Notes under the pieces: generated by a model | Told to the model about the DNA's origin: nothing | The model's database searches: none | What the model saw: only the letters and a program-made list of their open reading frames with translations | Assembly: GCF_040659735.1 (NCBI RefSeq) | Contig: NZ_JBFANZ010000016.1 | Coordinates: forward strand, 62,001 to 126,000 | Length of the DNA: 64,000 nt | Direction: 5' to 3' | Origin: Micromonospora_I sp040659735 | GTDB lineage: Bacteria; Actinomycetota; Actinomycetes; Mycobacteriales; Micromonosporaceae | Shown: positions 15,802 to 25,925 of the stretch, in pieces | Numbering within the stretch: the first letter of the stretch is position 1 | Layout of the letters: each line of letters begins with the position of its first letter | Position numbers and translations under genes: made by a program

Positions 15802-16347
15802 CACTGCGGTCGACGGGTTGACGAAGAGCATGACCGCGGCTGCAGAGCCGGCGAAGACGCCGCCCGCCGGTAGCCACGAGCGGCGCGGAGATCCCGCTTT
15901 CGGTTTAGCTGGTGCGCCTAACGTGGCACAACTCGAACTGTTCGGTGTTCGTCGAGAGCCGGGAGATCGCGATCGGTCCTGCGGGAATCCGACGCCTTTC
16001 GTCGGAAATTGCGCAGGGCAAGCGCGCTGGCGGTAATGCCTGAATCAGCTCCAGCTCAACGTGTCGACTCGGCCGGGTGCTGACCGAGTTGCGGTCGACG
16101 TGGTTGGAACCGGCGAAGCAGACGTGCAGGTTCCGGATAAGCAAGAGAGCGACTCGACGACTGGTGCAGGTCGAGCAAGAGGAGCTCAGGGTGCGACGGC
16201 AGGGACGGCAGATGTCTGGCAAGCGACGACCGGAGGTGCTCTTGGACCAGGCGCGGCAGGAGGATGCAGCTCATCGAATGGCTCACCGACCGGTAGCGGG
16301 GCGTGTTCAACAGGGTCGAATAGGCGCGACGTGGCACGATTTCGCAG
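15802..16347. other. Gene-free stretch after the nucleosidase operon
   Basis: About 545 bases with no convincing gene. Frames on both strands are open for 70-140 codons but their translations are serine/arginine/leucine-rich without domains. Base composition is slightly less GC-rich than in neighbouring genes. No inverted repeats marking an insertion sequence were noticed. It may be a decayed remnant between the operon and the AraC-VOC pair. Confidence 0.4.
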
Positions 16348-16797
<450 letters not shown>

Positions 16798-16802
16798 CCA
16801 GC

Positions 16803-17213
16803 ATGGACATCACCATTCACTCGAGCTTCCTCCCGCACACCGACCCGGACGCCTCCCTGGCCTTCTATCGCGACGCTCTCGGCTTCGAGGTCCGCAACGA
16901 CGTCGGATACAAGGGGATGCGCTGGATCACGGTCGGCCCTGGCGACCAGCCCGACACGTCCATCGTCCTGCACCCGCCGGCCGCCAACCCCGGCATCACC
17001 GACGACGAGCGCGGCACCATCCTCGAGCTGATGGCCAAGGGCAGCTACTTCGGCGTCAACCTGGCCACCGCCGACCTCGACGGCACCTTCGCGACGCTGG
17101 AGGCCACCGGCGCCGAGGTCGTCCAGGAGCCGACCGAGCAGCCGTACGGCGTCCGCGACTGCGCCTTCCGCGACCCCGCGGGCAACATGATCCGCATCCA
17201 GGAGCTGCGCTGA
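16803..17213 (+). CDS. VOC (glyoxalase/bleomycin-resistance) family protein
   Basis: Seen: 136 residues forming two beta-alpha-beta-beta-beta units: FLPHTDPDASLAFYRDALGF, EVRNDVGYKGMRWITVGPG, then YFGVNLATADLDGTFATLEA and CAFRDPAGNMIRIQEL. The N-terminal His and C-terminal Glu positions typical of metal-binding VOC enzymes (I-I-H-S, R-I-Q-E) are present. Known: VOC proteins are isomerases, dioxygenases, or drug-binding resistance proteins. Inference: with the AraC partner and the UvrA-like protein 280 bases downstream this may be a small xenobiotic-response cluster. Start ATG is chosen over longer in-frame upstream sequence, which belongs to the AraC coding region. Confidence 0.9.
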   Translation: MDITIHSSFLPHTDPDASLAFYRDALGFEVRNDVGYKGMRWITVGPGDQPDTSIVLHPPAANPGITDDERGTILELMAKGSYFGVNLATADLDGTFATLEATGAEVVQEPTEQPYGVRDCAFRDPAGNMIRIQELR

Positions 17214-17494
17214 GCTGCCGGCGATCGCAGCCATGAACGGCACAGACCGCACCGTAAAGGCGAGCTGATGTGTGACGGCCGCTGGTTGGTCTGACACCCC
17301 GGCCGGGCGCGCCGCGTGGCCGAGGCCACAGGGGCTGCACGGGCCGAAGCGGCGTGGATACCTTGGTTCTTGCGCCGAGCGCGACCCTGACCAGCGGCAG
17401 CCGGCCGCGTGTCGCGCGCTCGAAGCTGGTCAGATCAAGCCAGGCGACGCCGACGGAGACCGCAAGGCTGCCCCGCCTCAAAGATGGAGACACG

Positions 17495-19894
<2,400 letters not shown>

Positions 19895-19901
19895 GGCGAG
19901 A

Positions 19902-19925
19902 GGAGCGAAAGCTCGCTTTCGCTCC
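19902..19925 (+). terminator. Hairpin after the UvrA-like gene
   Basis: An 11-bp perfect stem (GGAGCGAAAGC / GCTTTCGCTCC) with a two-base spacer starts eight bases after the stop codon. No T-run follows. Placement and strength suggest transcription termination. Confidence 0.65.
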
Positions 19926-20495
19926 CGAGCCGATTGAGCTTGTGAGAGGCGCCGAAGGCGCCGAACACCTGACCGAGGCCCTCGCGGACGGGTCGCCGGT
20001 CGGTGCCGCTCCCCCGCTTCCCGGTCGAGCCGATGGCCGCGCAAATCGCCGGCCCGGCCAGTGACGAGCTGATGTTCACGCCTCCGGGTGGCGAGGTGCT
20101 GCGCAACAACAACGCCCGCTCGGGCATGCCCGAGCGGGCGTAGGGCCCGGCTCTTGACGCGCTTCGTCCGATTCGCCGTCACCATTGCTGACCAGGGCGT
20201 TTGTGGTGGGCCGGAGGTACCACCACGCGAACCGCACCGCCACCATCGCCGGCGACCCACAGGCGCTCGTCGACACCAGGATCGGCGCAGCCCGCCAGGT
20301 CGGCGGCGAAGCGCCGCTGGCTCTGCGGCCGGAAGACCCGTCCTGGTTCAAGGTGGTCATGCCTCCGACCGCAAGATCTGCGGCAGAGCGTGAACACCGA
20401 TGTACGCCGGCAGCGGGCGCCGAGGGAGCGCCGCAGCCGGCCGTGGCCTGCGACTTCTTCGATCCTGCACCCCTCCGTTTCGGTATCCGTTTCGA
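19926..20495. other. Unresolved stretch between the UvrA-like gene and the mini-element
   Basis: 570 bases without a safe gene call. It contains the palindrome at 20113-20140. Around 20180-20400 both strands give plausible short peptides: plus strand RRYHHANRTATIAGDPQALV, minus strand VDERLWVAGDGGGAVRVVVP. Neither has a clear start, domain or ribosome-binding site. This may be a decayed gene fragment next to the integration site. Confidence 0.4.
20113..20140. terminator. 28-bp perfect palindrome
   Basis: CGCCCGCTCGGGCA followed immediately by its reverse complement gives 14 bp of perfect symmetry. As RNA it forms a hairpin with a tight loop on either strand. It lies in non-coding DNA, so a bidirectional terminator is the simplest reading; a protein-binding palindrome is possible. 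Confidence 0.5.
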
Positions 20496-20538
20496 GTGGG
20501 GCGGGCGGGACTCGAACCCGCGACCGAGGGATTATGAG
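20496..20538. repeat. Distal att copy (duplicate of the tRNA 3' half)
   Basis: 43 bases identical to 21175-21217, covering the anticodon region, T-arm and acceptor 3' strand of the tRNA, then diverging exactly at the anticodon stem. It cannot encode a tRNA by itself. Confidence 0.85.
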
Positions 20539-20636
20539 ATCAAGACGGGCGAGCCGGCGGCCTGCGCAAGTGGGCTCCTACCAGCGAAAACATCTCTCGA
20601 CGTCTCTCACCAATCCCCCACCATCCGTCGACCTCT

Positions 20637-20654
20637 TGCGGACTGGATGCGGAC
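20637..20654 (+). repeat. Left arm-type repeat pair
   Basis: TGCGGACT, three bases, TGCGGAC. The same spacing and orientation occur at 21083-21101 near the other end of the mini-element. Probable integrase arm sites, by position. Confidence 0.5.
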
Positions 20655-20727
20655 CGCGCTGCTGCCAAGACGGCCGGACTAGCCTCGACCTGGTTGCCGA
20701 CCGGGGCCCCCGGGTAGAGGCAGATCT

Positions 20728-21054
20728 ATGGACCCCCGAAACTTGTTCCAAATGCTGTTGGGCGTCGGCGGTTTGGTCCTTGCCAGCTACGGTGTTCGTC
20801 TCCTGCTGACTGGCCGCATGTCGCCCTTTGTCCGGAGAAGGTGGAGGCGGCCAGTCGATGCAGCGATGTGGTTCCTCTGCAGTGGGCTCGCCTTCTTGTT
20901 ACTCGCAGTGGGGTACCTCGGAGGTCTCATCGGCGCGTTCGGACCCCCAACAACGTGGACGCTTGCGGGCCTGGCGCTCGTGTTCCTCACACTCGGTCTC
21001 GTCAGATATCGGCCACGTGACAGCAGACGTGGCGGATCCTCGGACATGACTTAG
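20728..21054 (+). CDS. Small membrane protein, 108 residues, inside the mini-element
   Basis: Seen: MDPRNLFQMLLGVGGLVLAS begins the protein with a membrane helix reaching YGVRLLLTG. A basic loop follows (RRRWRRPVDAAMW), then two more hydrophobic segments (FLCSGLAFLLLAVGYLGGLI and TWTLAGLALVFLTLGLV) and a charged C-terminal tail (RYRPRDSRRGG). That makes about three helices. No family is recognised. It is the only gene of the 0.68-kb unit, so if the unit is maintained for a reason this protein is the likely cargo; it could equally be an accidental survivor of deletion. Codon use is consistent with coding (GC-rich third positions). Confidence 0.6.
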   Translation: MDPRNLFQMLLGVGGLVLASYGVRLLLTGRMSPFVRRRWRRPVDAAMWFLCSGLAFLLLAVGYLGGLIGAFGPPTTWTLAGLALVFLTLGLVRYRPRDSRRGGSSDMT

Positions 21055-21082
21055 CCACACACGGCTGGGCCTCAAAGCCATC

Positions 21083-21101
21083 TGCGGACTCAGTGCGGAC
21101 T
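21083..21101 (+). repeat. Right arm-type repeat pair
   Basis: TGCGGACT, three bases, TGCGGACT, 74 bases from the tRNA-proximal att copy; partner of 20637-20654. Confidence 0.5.
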
Positions 21102-21174
21102 GACGGCCTCGGGCCGGACCTCGACGCGGTTCGTCCGGGTCCCCGGCAGCATGCCTGACCAGTGGTATTACGTG

Positions 21175-21217
21175 GTGGGGCGGGCGGGACTCGAACCCGC
21201 GACCGAGGGATTATGAG
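21175..21217. repeat. tRNA-proximal att copy
   Basis: 43 bases identical to 20496-20538; it forms the 3' half of the intact tRNA gene plus one flanking base. Confidence 0.85.
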
Positions 21218-21249
21218 TCCCCTGCTCTAACCGGCTGAGCTACCGCCCC
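21176..21249 (-). tRNA. tRNA-Met (CAT)
   Basis: Full cloverleaf on the minus strand: acceptor GGGGCGG/CCGCCCC, D-arm GCTC...GAGC, anticodon loop CTCATAA with CAT at 21213-21215, T-arm GCGGG-TTCGAGT-CCCGC, discriminator A. CCA is encoded (21173-21175). Elongator Met is the default reading; an Ile2 tRNA with modified CAT is not excluded. Its 3' half serves as an integration site. Confidence 0.9.
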
Positions 21250-21304
21250 CCTGCCAGCGCCGGGATCTTATCCCGATGGCAGCTACCCGGGCCACCACCT
21301 CGCG

Positions 21305-23437
21305 TTACTCCTGGCCCCCTTTTTGGCCCCCCTCGTCGATCGCCGGGGTGTGAGCCAGGCGGCTGGGCCACCACACACGCGCGCCGATGTCGTGGACGAG
21401 GGCCGGCACGAGCAGGGAGCGGACCACGATGGTGTCGAGCAGGACGCCGAGCGCGACGGCGACGCCCAGCTCGACCAGGAACACCAGCGGCAGGACGGCG
21501 AGCGTCGAGAAGGTCGCGGCGAGCACGACCCCCGCGGAGGTGATCACGCCGCCGGTGGCGACCAGGCCGGAGAGGACGCCCCGGCGGGTGCCCTGCTTGA
21601 GCGACTCCTCGCGGACCCGGCTCATCAGGAAGATGTTGTAGTCGATGCCGAGCGCGACGAGGAAGACGAACGCGAAGAGCGGGAACGAGGCGTCCACGCC
21701 GGCGAAGTCGAAGACGTGCCGGAACAGCAGCGCGCAGAGGCCCAGGGTGGCGCCGAACGACAGCACGACGGTGGCGATCAGCAGCAGTGGGGCGAGCAGC
21801 GAGCGGAGCAGCAGGGCCAGGATCAGCGCGACGACGGCGAGGATCACCGGGATGATGACGTTGCGGTCGCGGTTCGACGCGTCCGCGGTGTCGACGTTGA
21901 TCGCGGTGGTGCCCCCGACGAGGGCGTTGGCTCCGGGCACGGCGTGGACGGCGACGCGCAGCTGCCGTACGGTCTGCTCCGCTTCGGGGGTGTCTCCGGG
22001 CGCGGCGAGCGTCGCGAGCAGCTCGACCCGGCCGTCGACGACCTTGGGCGGGCCGGCGGCACCGGGGGCGCCGGCAGCGGGTCCTTCGGCGGCGGTGAGC
22101 GGCCGCACCTGGGCCACCCCCGGCACGGCCTTGGCGGACGCGGTGACCTGGTCGGCGGCGCCGGCGGCGGTGATGATCGTGGCCGGGCTGCCCGTTCCGG
22201 CGGGATAGTGCCGGGTGATCGCCTCCTGCCCGGCCACCGAATCCGTCTTCTTCGTGAAGACGTCGGACTGCCCGAGCGCGGTGCTGTCGAGCTGGGTCAG
22301 GCCGATCGCCATGGCGCCCAGCAGCACGGTGGTGCCGATCCAGACCGGTCGGGCCCGGCGCGACACGAGGTCGGCGACGCGCTGCCAGAGTCCGCCGGTC
22401 TGTTCGGCGGTGCCGTCGGCTCGCGGCGCGCGCGGCCAGAACGCCCAGCGGCCGCCGACGAGCAGCAGCGCGGGCAGGAAGGTGAGCATGACGACGAGGG
22501 TGGCGCCGATGCCAACGGCGGAGACCGGGCCGAGGGCGCGGTTGGAGTTGAGGCTGGAGAGCAGCAGGCAGAGCAGGCTCGCGATCACCGTGCCGGCCGA
22601 GGCGATGATGGCGGGCGCGGCGCCGCGCCACGCGGCCTTCATGGCGTCGACCGTACGGTCGTGGCGTGCCAACTCCTCCCGGTAGCGGGCGATCAGCAGC
22701 AGGGCGTAGTCGGTGCCGGCCCCGAAAACGAGGACGGTGAGGATTCCCTGTGCCTGGCCGTTGAGGACGATCACATCGGCGTCGGCGAGGAGGTAGACGA
22801 CGAACGCCGCGACGGCGTACGACATCGCGGCGGAGAGCAGCGGGATGATCCAGAGCACCGGGCTGCGGTAGACGATCAGCAGAATCACGAGCACGACCGT
22901 GGCGGTGACCAGCAGAAGCGTGACGTCGATGTTCTTGAAGACCTCGACCAGGTCGGCGAGGAAACCGGCCGGGCCGGTCACGTGGACGGCCAGGCCGGGG
23001 ATGGTCCGTGCGGTGATCTCGCGGAGCCGATCGACGGTGGGTCCGAGCTCGTCGCCGAGTGCCTCGTCGAGCGGCACGATGACCTGCAGGGCTCGGCCGT
23101 CCTGGCTCGGGATGGGCGGCGGCAGCGGTCCCACGACCCCGGGGACCCGGCCGATCTGGGCGAGGTCGCGCACCGCCCGTTCCCGGTCGTCGGGGGTGAT
23201 CCCCGAGCCGCGCTCGTAGATCACGATGGCCGGGGTCGTCGGCCGCTCGACGAAGCGGGCGGCCTCGGTCTGCGCGCGGGTGGCTTCGGCGTCGGCGGGC
23301 AGGAAGGAGAGTTGGTCGTTGGTCGAGACCTCGCCGAGCTTTCCGGCGTACGGGCCGACCGCCCCACCGATGAGCAGCCAGCCGATGACGACCGCGATCG
23401 CGGTCAGCAGCGCGCTGCGGATGCGGATACCGGCCAT
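21305..23437 (-). CDS. MMPL-family RND transporter
   Basis: Seen: 710 residues with the MMPL repeat layout. A membrane helix near the start (ALLTAIAVVIGWLLIGGAVG) is followed by a large extracytoplasmic domain, then five or six helices containing LVFGAGTDYALLLIARYREEL. After a cytosolic linker the pattern repeats, with FLVALGIDYNIFLMSRVREE. The GxxxDY motifs in both halves carry the Asp-Tyr proton-relay pair. Known: MMPL proteins use the proton gradient to export lipids, lipopeptides or drugs. Start: ATG with GAGGTGG seven bases upstream is preferred to the earlier TTG. It stands alone between two tRNAs with no partner regulator or lipid gene, so the cargo is unknown. Confidence 0.92.
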   Translation of the reverse strand: MAGIRIRSALLTAIAVVIGWLLIGGAVGPYAGKLGEVSTNDQLSFLPADAEATRAQTEAARFVERPTTPAIVIYERGSGITPDDRERAVRDLAQIGRVPGVVGPLPPPIPSQDGRALQVIVPLDEALGDELGPTVDRLREITARTIPGLAVHVTGPAGFLADLVEVFKNIDVTLLLVTATVVLVILLIVYRSPVLWIIPLLSAAMSYAVAAFVVYLLADADVIVLNGQAQGILTVLVFGAGTDYALLLIARYREELARHDRTVDAMKAAWRGAAPAIIASAGTVIASLLCLLLSSLNSNRALGPVSAVGIGATLVVMLTFLPALLLVGGRWAFWPRAPRADGTAEQTGGLWQRVADLVSRRARPVWIGTTVLLGAMAIGLTQLDSTALGQSDVFTKKTDSVAGQEAITRHYPAGTGSPATIITAAGAADQVTASAKAVPGVAQVRPLTAAEGPAAGAPGAAGPPKVVDGRVELLATLAAPGDTPEAEQTVRQLRVAVHAVPGANALVGGTTAINVDTADASNRDRNVIIPVILAVVALILALLLRSLLAPLLLIATVVLSFGATLGLCALLFRHVFDFAGVDASFPLFAFVFLVALGIDYNIFLMSRVREESLKQGTRRGVLSGLVATGGVITSAGVVLAATFSTLAVLPLVFLVELGVAVALGVLLDTIVVRSLLVPALVHDIGARVWWPSRLAHTPAIDEGGQKGGQE

Positions 23438-23545
23438 GGAACGCCACCTCAAATCGACGCAGACAACGACGCAACTTGCAGTCTAGGAGCGTGGACCAAC
23501 ACCCGGCCCACCGGGCGACCGCTCGCCCCGGGAGGGCGAGGGAGA

Positions 23546-23578
23546 TACAAAAACGCCCGCCAGCAGTGCCGGCGGGCG
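23546..23578 (-). terminator. Rho-independent terminator of tRNA-Asn
   Basis: On the minus strand an 8-bp GC stem (CGCCCGCC/GGCGGGCG) with a further GCA/TGC pairing is followed by TTTTTG. Stem plus T-run lies 28 bases after the tRNA-Asn 3' end. This is one of the few hairpins here with a T-run. Confidence 0.8.
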
Positions 23579-23605
23579 GAGATGCGCAGGGGATGAGAAG
23601 AAGAG

Positions 23606-23678
23606 CTCCCCCGATTGGACTCGAACCAATAACCTGCCGGTTAACAGCCGGCTGCTCTGCCAATTGAGCTACAGGGGA
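23606..23678 (-). tRNA. tRNA-Asn (GTT)
   Basis: Minus-strand cloverleaf: acceptor TCCCCTG/CGGGGGA, D-arm GCTC...GAGC, anticodon loop CTGTTAA with GTT, T-arm ATTGG-TTCGAGT-CCAAT, discriminator G. CCA is not encoded. Confidence 0.95.
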
Positions 23679-23932
23679 TCGCTTGTCGGCTCCGGATCTC
23701 TCCGGCACCGTGCGACGGCATAAGAGTACAGGACGTCCGGGGGTGCTGCGCTACAGGGTTCTGGCCGACACGCCGCACGGCGATACCGGGGCAAACCGCC
23801 AAGGTGACCCCGATCGCGCATGACCAGGGAGGAGGATGGGTAGGTACCGCAGGACAGACGACGCAGGCGCGACAGGGTGGGTAACCGGACGAATCCGGGA
23901 CACTATACGCGTCAGGTACGGAAGGAGCCGCC

Positions 23933-24286
23933 ATGCGCGGAAAGCTTTTGTTCCTCGGCGGGATGGCAGCGGGCTTCGTTCTCGGCGCCCGCGCCGGCCG
24001 GGAGAAGTACGAAGAGCTCGTTGTCAGCGCCCGCAAGGTGCTGGACCACCCGACGGTGCAGGAAGCCGCCGGAGTTGCCCAGGCCCAGGCGAACCGCCTC
24101 TACGAAGAGGGCAAGGACAAGCTCGGCCAGACGCGGCTCGGCGAGAAGCTGGGCTACGACTCGAGCCACGACAGCACGTTCGCCGGATCGGGCGCGGCGG
24201 CCCGATCGGGTTCGACCGGGACGGCCACCGCGGCGCTGCCGAAGCCGAGTGGCCCCGCCAGCAACACCAACGGCACCACTGTCTGA
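23933..24286 (+). CDS. YtxH-like small membrane-associated protein
   Basis: Seen: 117 residues. MRGKLLFLGGMAAGFVLGAR gives a glycine-rich N-terminal membrane segment, followed by AGREKYEELVVSARKVLDHP, the YtxH-like hallmark. A helical middle (AGVAQAQANRLYEEGKDKLG) leads to a low-complexity, threonine/glycine-rich tail. GGAGCC precedes the ATG. Known: single-gene conserved actinobacterial protein of unknown role; some YtxH proteins respond to general stress. No operon partner: the next gene is convergent and a strong hairpin separates them. Confidence 0.82.
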   Translation: MRGKLLFLGGMAAGFVLGARAGREKYEELVVSARKVLDHPTVQEAAGVAQAQANRLYEEGKDKLGQTRLGEKLGYDSSHDSTFAGSGAAARSGSTGTATAALPKPSGPASNTNGTTV

Positions 24287-24303
24287 CCCGGGGTTGGGGT
24301 AAC

Positions 24304-24333
24304 GAGGGCCGGTCGCGGGGGCGACCGGCCCTC
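24304..24333. terminator. Bidirectional terminator hairpin
   Basis: A 12-bp perfect stem (GAGGGCCGGTCG/CGACCGGCCCTC) with a six-base loop sits between the convergent YtxH-like and isomerase genes, and can serve both. Confidence 0.8.
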
Positions 24334-24351
24334 ACCGTGTCACGCGGGCCG

Positions 24352-25359
24352 TCAGTCCTTGCTCGCGAAGGCGGCGTCGAAGGCGGCCGCGGGCGCGTCG
24401 AAGGCGAGACGCCGGACGAACCGCAGGGCCTCCGGGGCTCCCACCAGCCGGTCCATGCCCGCGTCCTCCCACTCGATCGAGATCGGACCGTCGTACCCGA
24501 TCGCGTTCAACGCCCGGAAGCAGTCCTCCCACGGCACGTCACCGTGCCCCGTGGAGACGAAGTCCCAGCCGCGCCGCAGATCGGCCCAGGGCAGGTGGGA
24601 CGCGAGCCGTCCCCGCCGCCCGTCGCCGGTGCGCACCTTCGCGTCCTTGCAGTCCACGTGGTAGATCCGGTCGGCGAAGTCGAAGATGAAGTTCACCGGA
24701 TCCAACTCCTGCCACACGAAGTGTGACGGGTCCCAGTTGAGGCCGAAGGCGGGCCGGTGGCCGATCGCCTCCAGCGTCCGCTTCGTCGTCCAGTAGTCGT
24801 ACGCGATCTCGCTGGGGTGCACCTCGTGGGCGAAGCGGACGCCGACCTCGTCGAAGACGTCGAGGATCGGGTTCCAGCGGGCCGCGAAGTCCTCGTACCC
24901 TTTCTCGATCATCGACGGCGGCACCGGCGGGAACATCGCGAGGGTGTGCCAGATCGAGGAGCCGGTGAAGCCGATGACGGTCTTCACTCCGAGCTTCGCC
25001 GCCGCCCGGGCGGTGTCCTTCATTTCCGTCGCGGCCCGCTGCCGCACCCCCTCCGGCTCCCCGTCACCCCAGATCCGCGCCGGCAGGATGCCCTGGTGCC
25101 GCTCGTCAATCGGGTGGTCGCAGACCGCCTGCCCGACGAGGTGGTTGGAGATCGCGAAGACCTCCAGGTTGTGCTTGGCGAGCGTCTCGCGCTTGCGGTC
25201 GACGTAGGAGTCGTCCGCCAGCGCCTTGTCGACCTCGAAGTGGTCGCCCCAGCAGGCGAGCTCCAGGCCGTCGTAGCCCCACTCGGAGGCGAGCCGGCAC
25301 ATCTCCTCGAACGGAAGGTCGGCCCACTGGCCGGTGAAGAGCGTGATGGGTCGGGCCAT
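24352..25359 (-). CDS. Sugar phosphate isomerase/epimerase (AP-endonuclease 2 fold)
   Basis: Seen: 335 residues. MARPITLFTGQWADLPFEEM is followed by EWGYDGLELACWGDHFE, the first barrel strands. Metal-site residues typical of the fold appear in ARFAHEVHPSEIAYDYWTT-like, FGLNWDPSHFVWQ, YHVDCKDAKVR and ISIEWEDAGMD (Glu, His, Asp, Glu). Known: TIM-barrel enzymes acting on inositols and keto-sugars. Start: ATG with AGAAGGA just upstream; longer in-frame sequence before it is proline/arginine-rich and rejected. Neighbours: upstream in the same direction, beyond a 570-base gap, lie ThuA/3-keto-sugar hydrolase and sugar-dehydrogenase genes, and these enzyme types often occur together in keto-sugar or inositol catabolism (inference). 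Confidence 0.9.
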   Translation of the reverse strand: MARPITLFTGQWADLPFEEMCRLASEWGYDGLELACWGDHFEVDKALADDSYVDRKRETLAKHNLEVFAISNHLVGQAVCDHPIDERHQGILPARIWGDGEPEGVRQRAATEMKDTARAAAKLGVKTVIGFTGSSIWHTLAMFPPVPPSMIEKGYEDFAARWNPILDVFDEVGVRFAHEVHPSEIAYDYWTTKRTLEAIGHRPAFGLNWDPSHFVWQELDPVNFIFDFADRIYHVDCKDAKVRTGDGRRGRLASHLPWADLRRGWDFVSTGHGDVPWEDCFRALNAIGYDGPISIEWEDAGMDRLVGAPEALRFVRRLAFDAPAAAFDAAFASKD

Positions 25360-25925
25360 TGTCCTTCTCCCCTGTCGGTTACCCGGGATTCGCGACGGAC
25401 GCCGCGCAGGCGACGTCCGGTGGACAGGCGCGAGGGAGACCGGTCCGGTGGCCGGTGGCCGGCGTACGCAGGCAGCGCCCCGGCCCGGGACGGCGTGTGC
25501 CGAGGCACCGTGCCGGGTGGGTTGCGCCTCCCACCCGGAGCACCGACCGCGTCCGGGGACTGCCAACGCCCACCTTATGCGGGGCGCGGGGAGGTTAGGA
25601 AGGGCCCGCGGAAGGCGGGACGCCCCCCATCACGCTCGGTGACCCCCGCTCTACCGGGGTGCCCGGGTGCGCCCGACCTTTGCTCTGCTTCCCTATCGGA
25701 AACACCCTGCGGAGCCGCGGAGACGGGTCTCGCTCGGGGCGGGGCCGGGGGAAGCGGCTCGCCCTGCGTGACTGTCTCCTGTGGGGAAGCAGAGCAAAGG
25801 CTGGGGGCGGGCATACGCCAGTGGGAGCCGGATGGCCGGCGCGGTCGGTTCCGCGCCGGCGCACCCGGTCCGCGGACCGTCGCGGACAGGAGTCAGGCAG
25901 GGTCACCAGCCCCGGCCAGACACGG
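25360..25925. other. Intergenic region with a structured inverted repeat
   Basis: 565 bases upstream of the isomerase gene and downstream of the ThuA-type gene. Apart from the 17-bp inverted repeat at 25677-25800 no gene is supported; open frames here are arginine/proline-rich shadows. The isomerase promoter should lie around 25370-25600. Confidence 0.45.
25677..25800. repeat. 17-bp perfect inverted repeat enclosing 90 bases
   Basis: CCTTTGCTCTGCTTCCC at 25677-25693 is perfectly inverted at 25784-25800. Inside, GGAGAC and GTCTCC segments could form a second stem, so the whole 124-base unit can fold as a long branched hairpin on either strand. It carries no reading frame. Candidates are a miniature inverted-repeat element, a structured non-coding RNA, or an elaborate terminator of the ThuA-type gene; the arms are less GC-rich than the surroundings, which argues against chance. 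Confidence 0.6.

Larger units (their letters stand above)
20496..21217. mobile_element. 0.68-kb mini integrative element at a tRNA gene
   Basis: Seen: the 3' half of the tRNA(CAT) gene is repeated as a 43-bp perfect direct repeat (20496-20538 and 21175-21217), the signature of att sites left by tyrosine-recombinase integration into a tRNA 3' end. Just inside each end sits the same pair of repeats, TGCGGACT-3 bases-TGCGGAC (20637-20654 and 21083-21101), like arm-type integrase sites. Between them is one small gene (20728-21054); no integrase, excisionase, replication or transfer gene fits in the space. Inference: either a deletion remnant of a larger element or a non-autonomous unit mobilised in trans. 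The intact tRNA copy is at the right end. Confidence 0.7.

Noticed and set aside
20496..20538. Second tRNA gene
   Set aside because: Only the 3' half of the tRNA is present; D-arm and 5' acceptor strand are missing, so it is an att duplicate.
20179..20682. Genes on either strand between the UvrA-like gene and the mini-element
   Set aside because: Both strands give equally plausible fragments with no start or domain; not enough to call a gene.
21323..23596. 757-codon open frame on the plus strand opposite the MMPL gene
   Set aside because: Its translation is low-complexity, rich in Gly, Asp, Glu and Arg, and mirrors the minus-strand MMPL gene, which has clear helices and motifs. It is a GC-driven antisense shadow.
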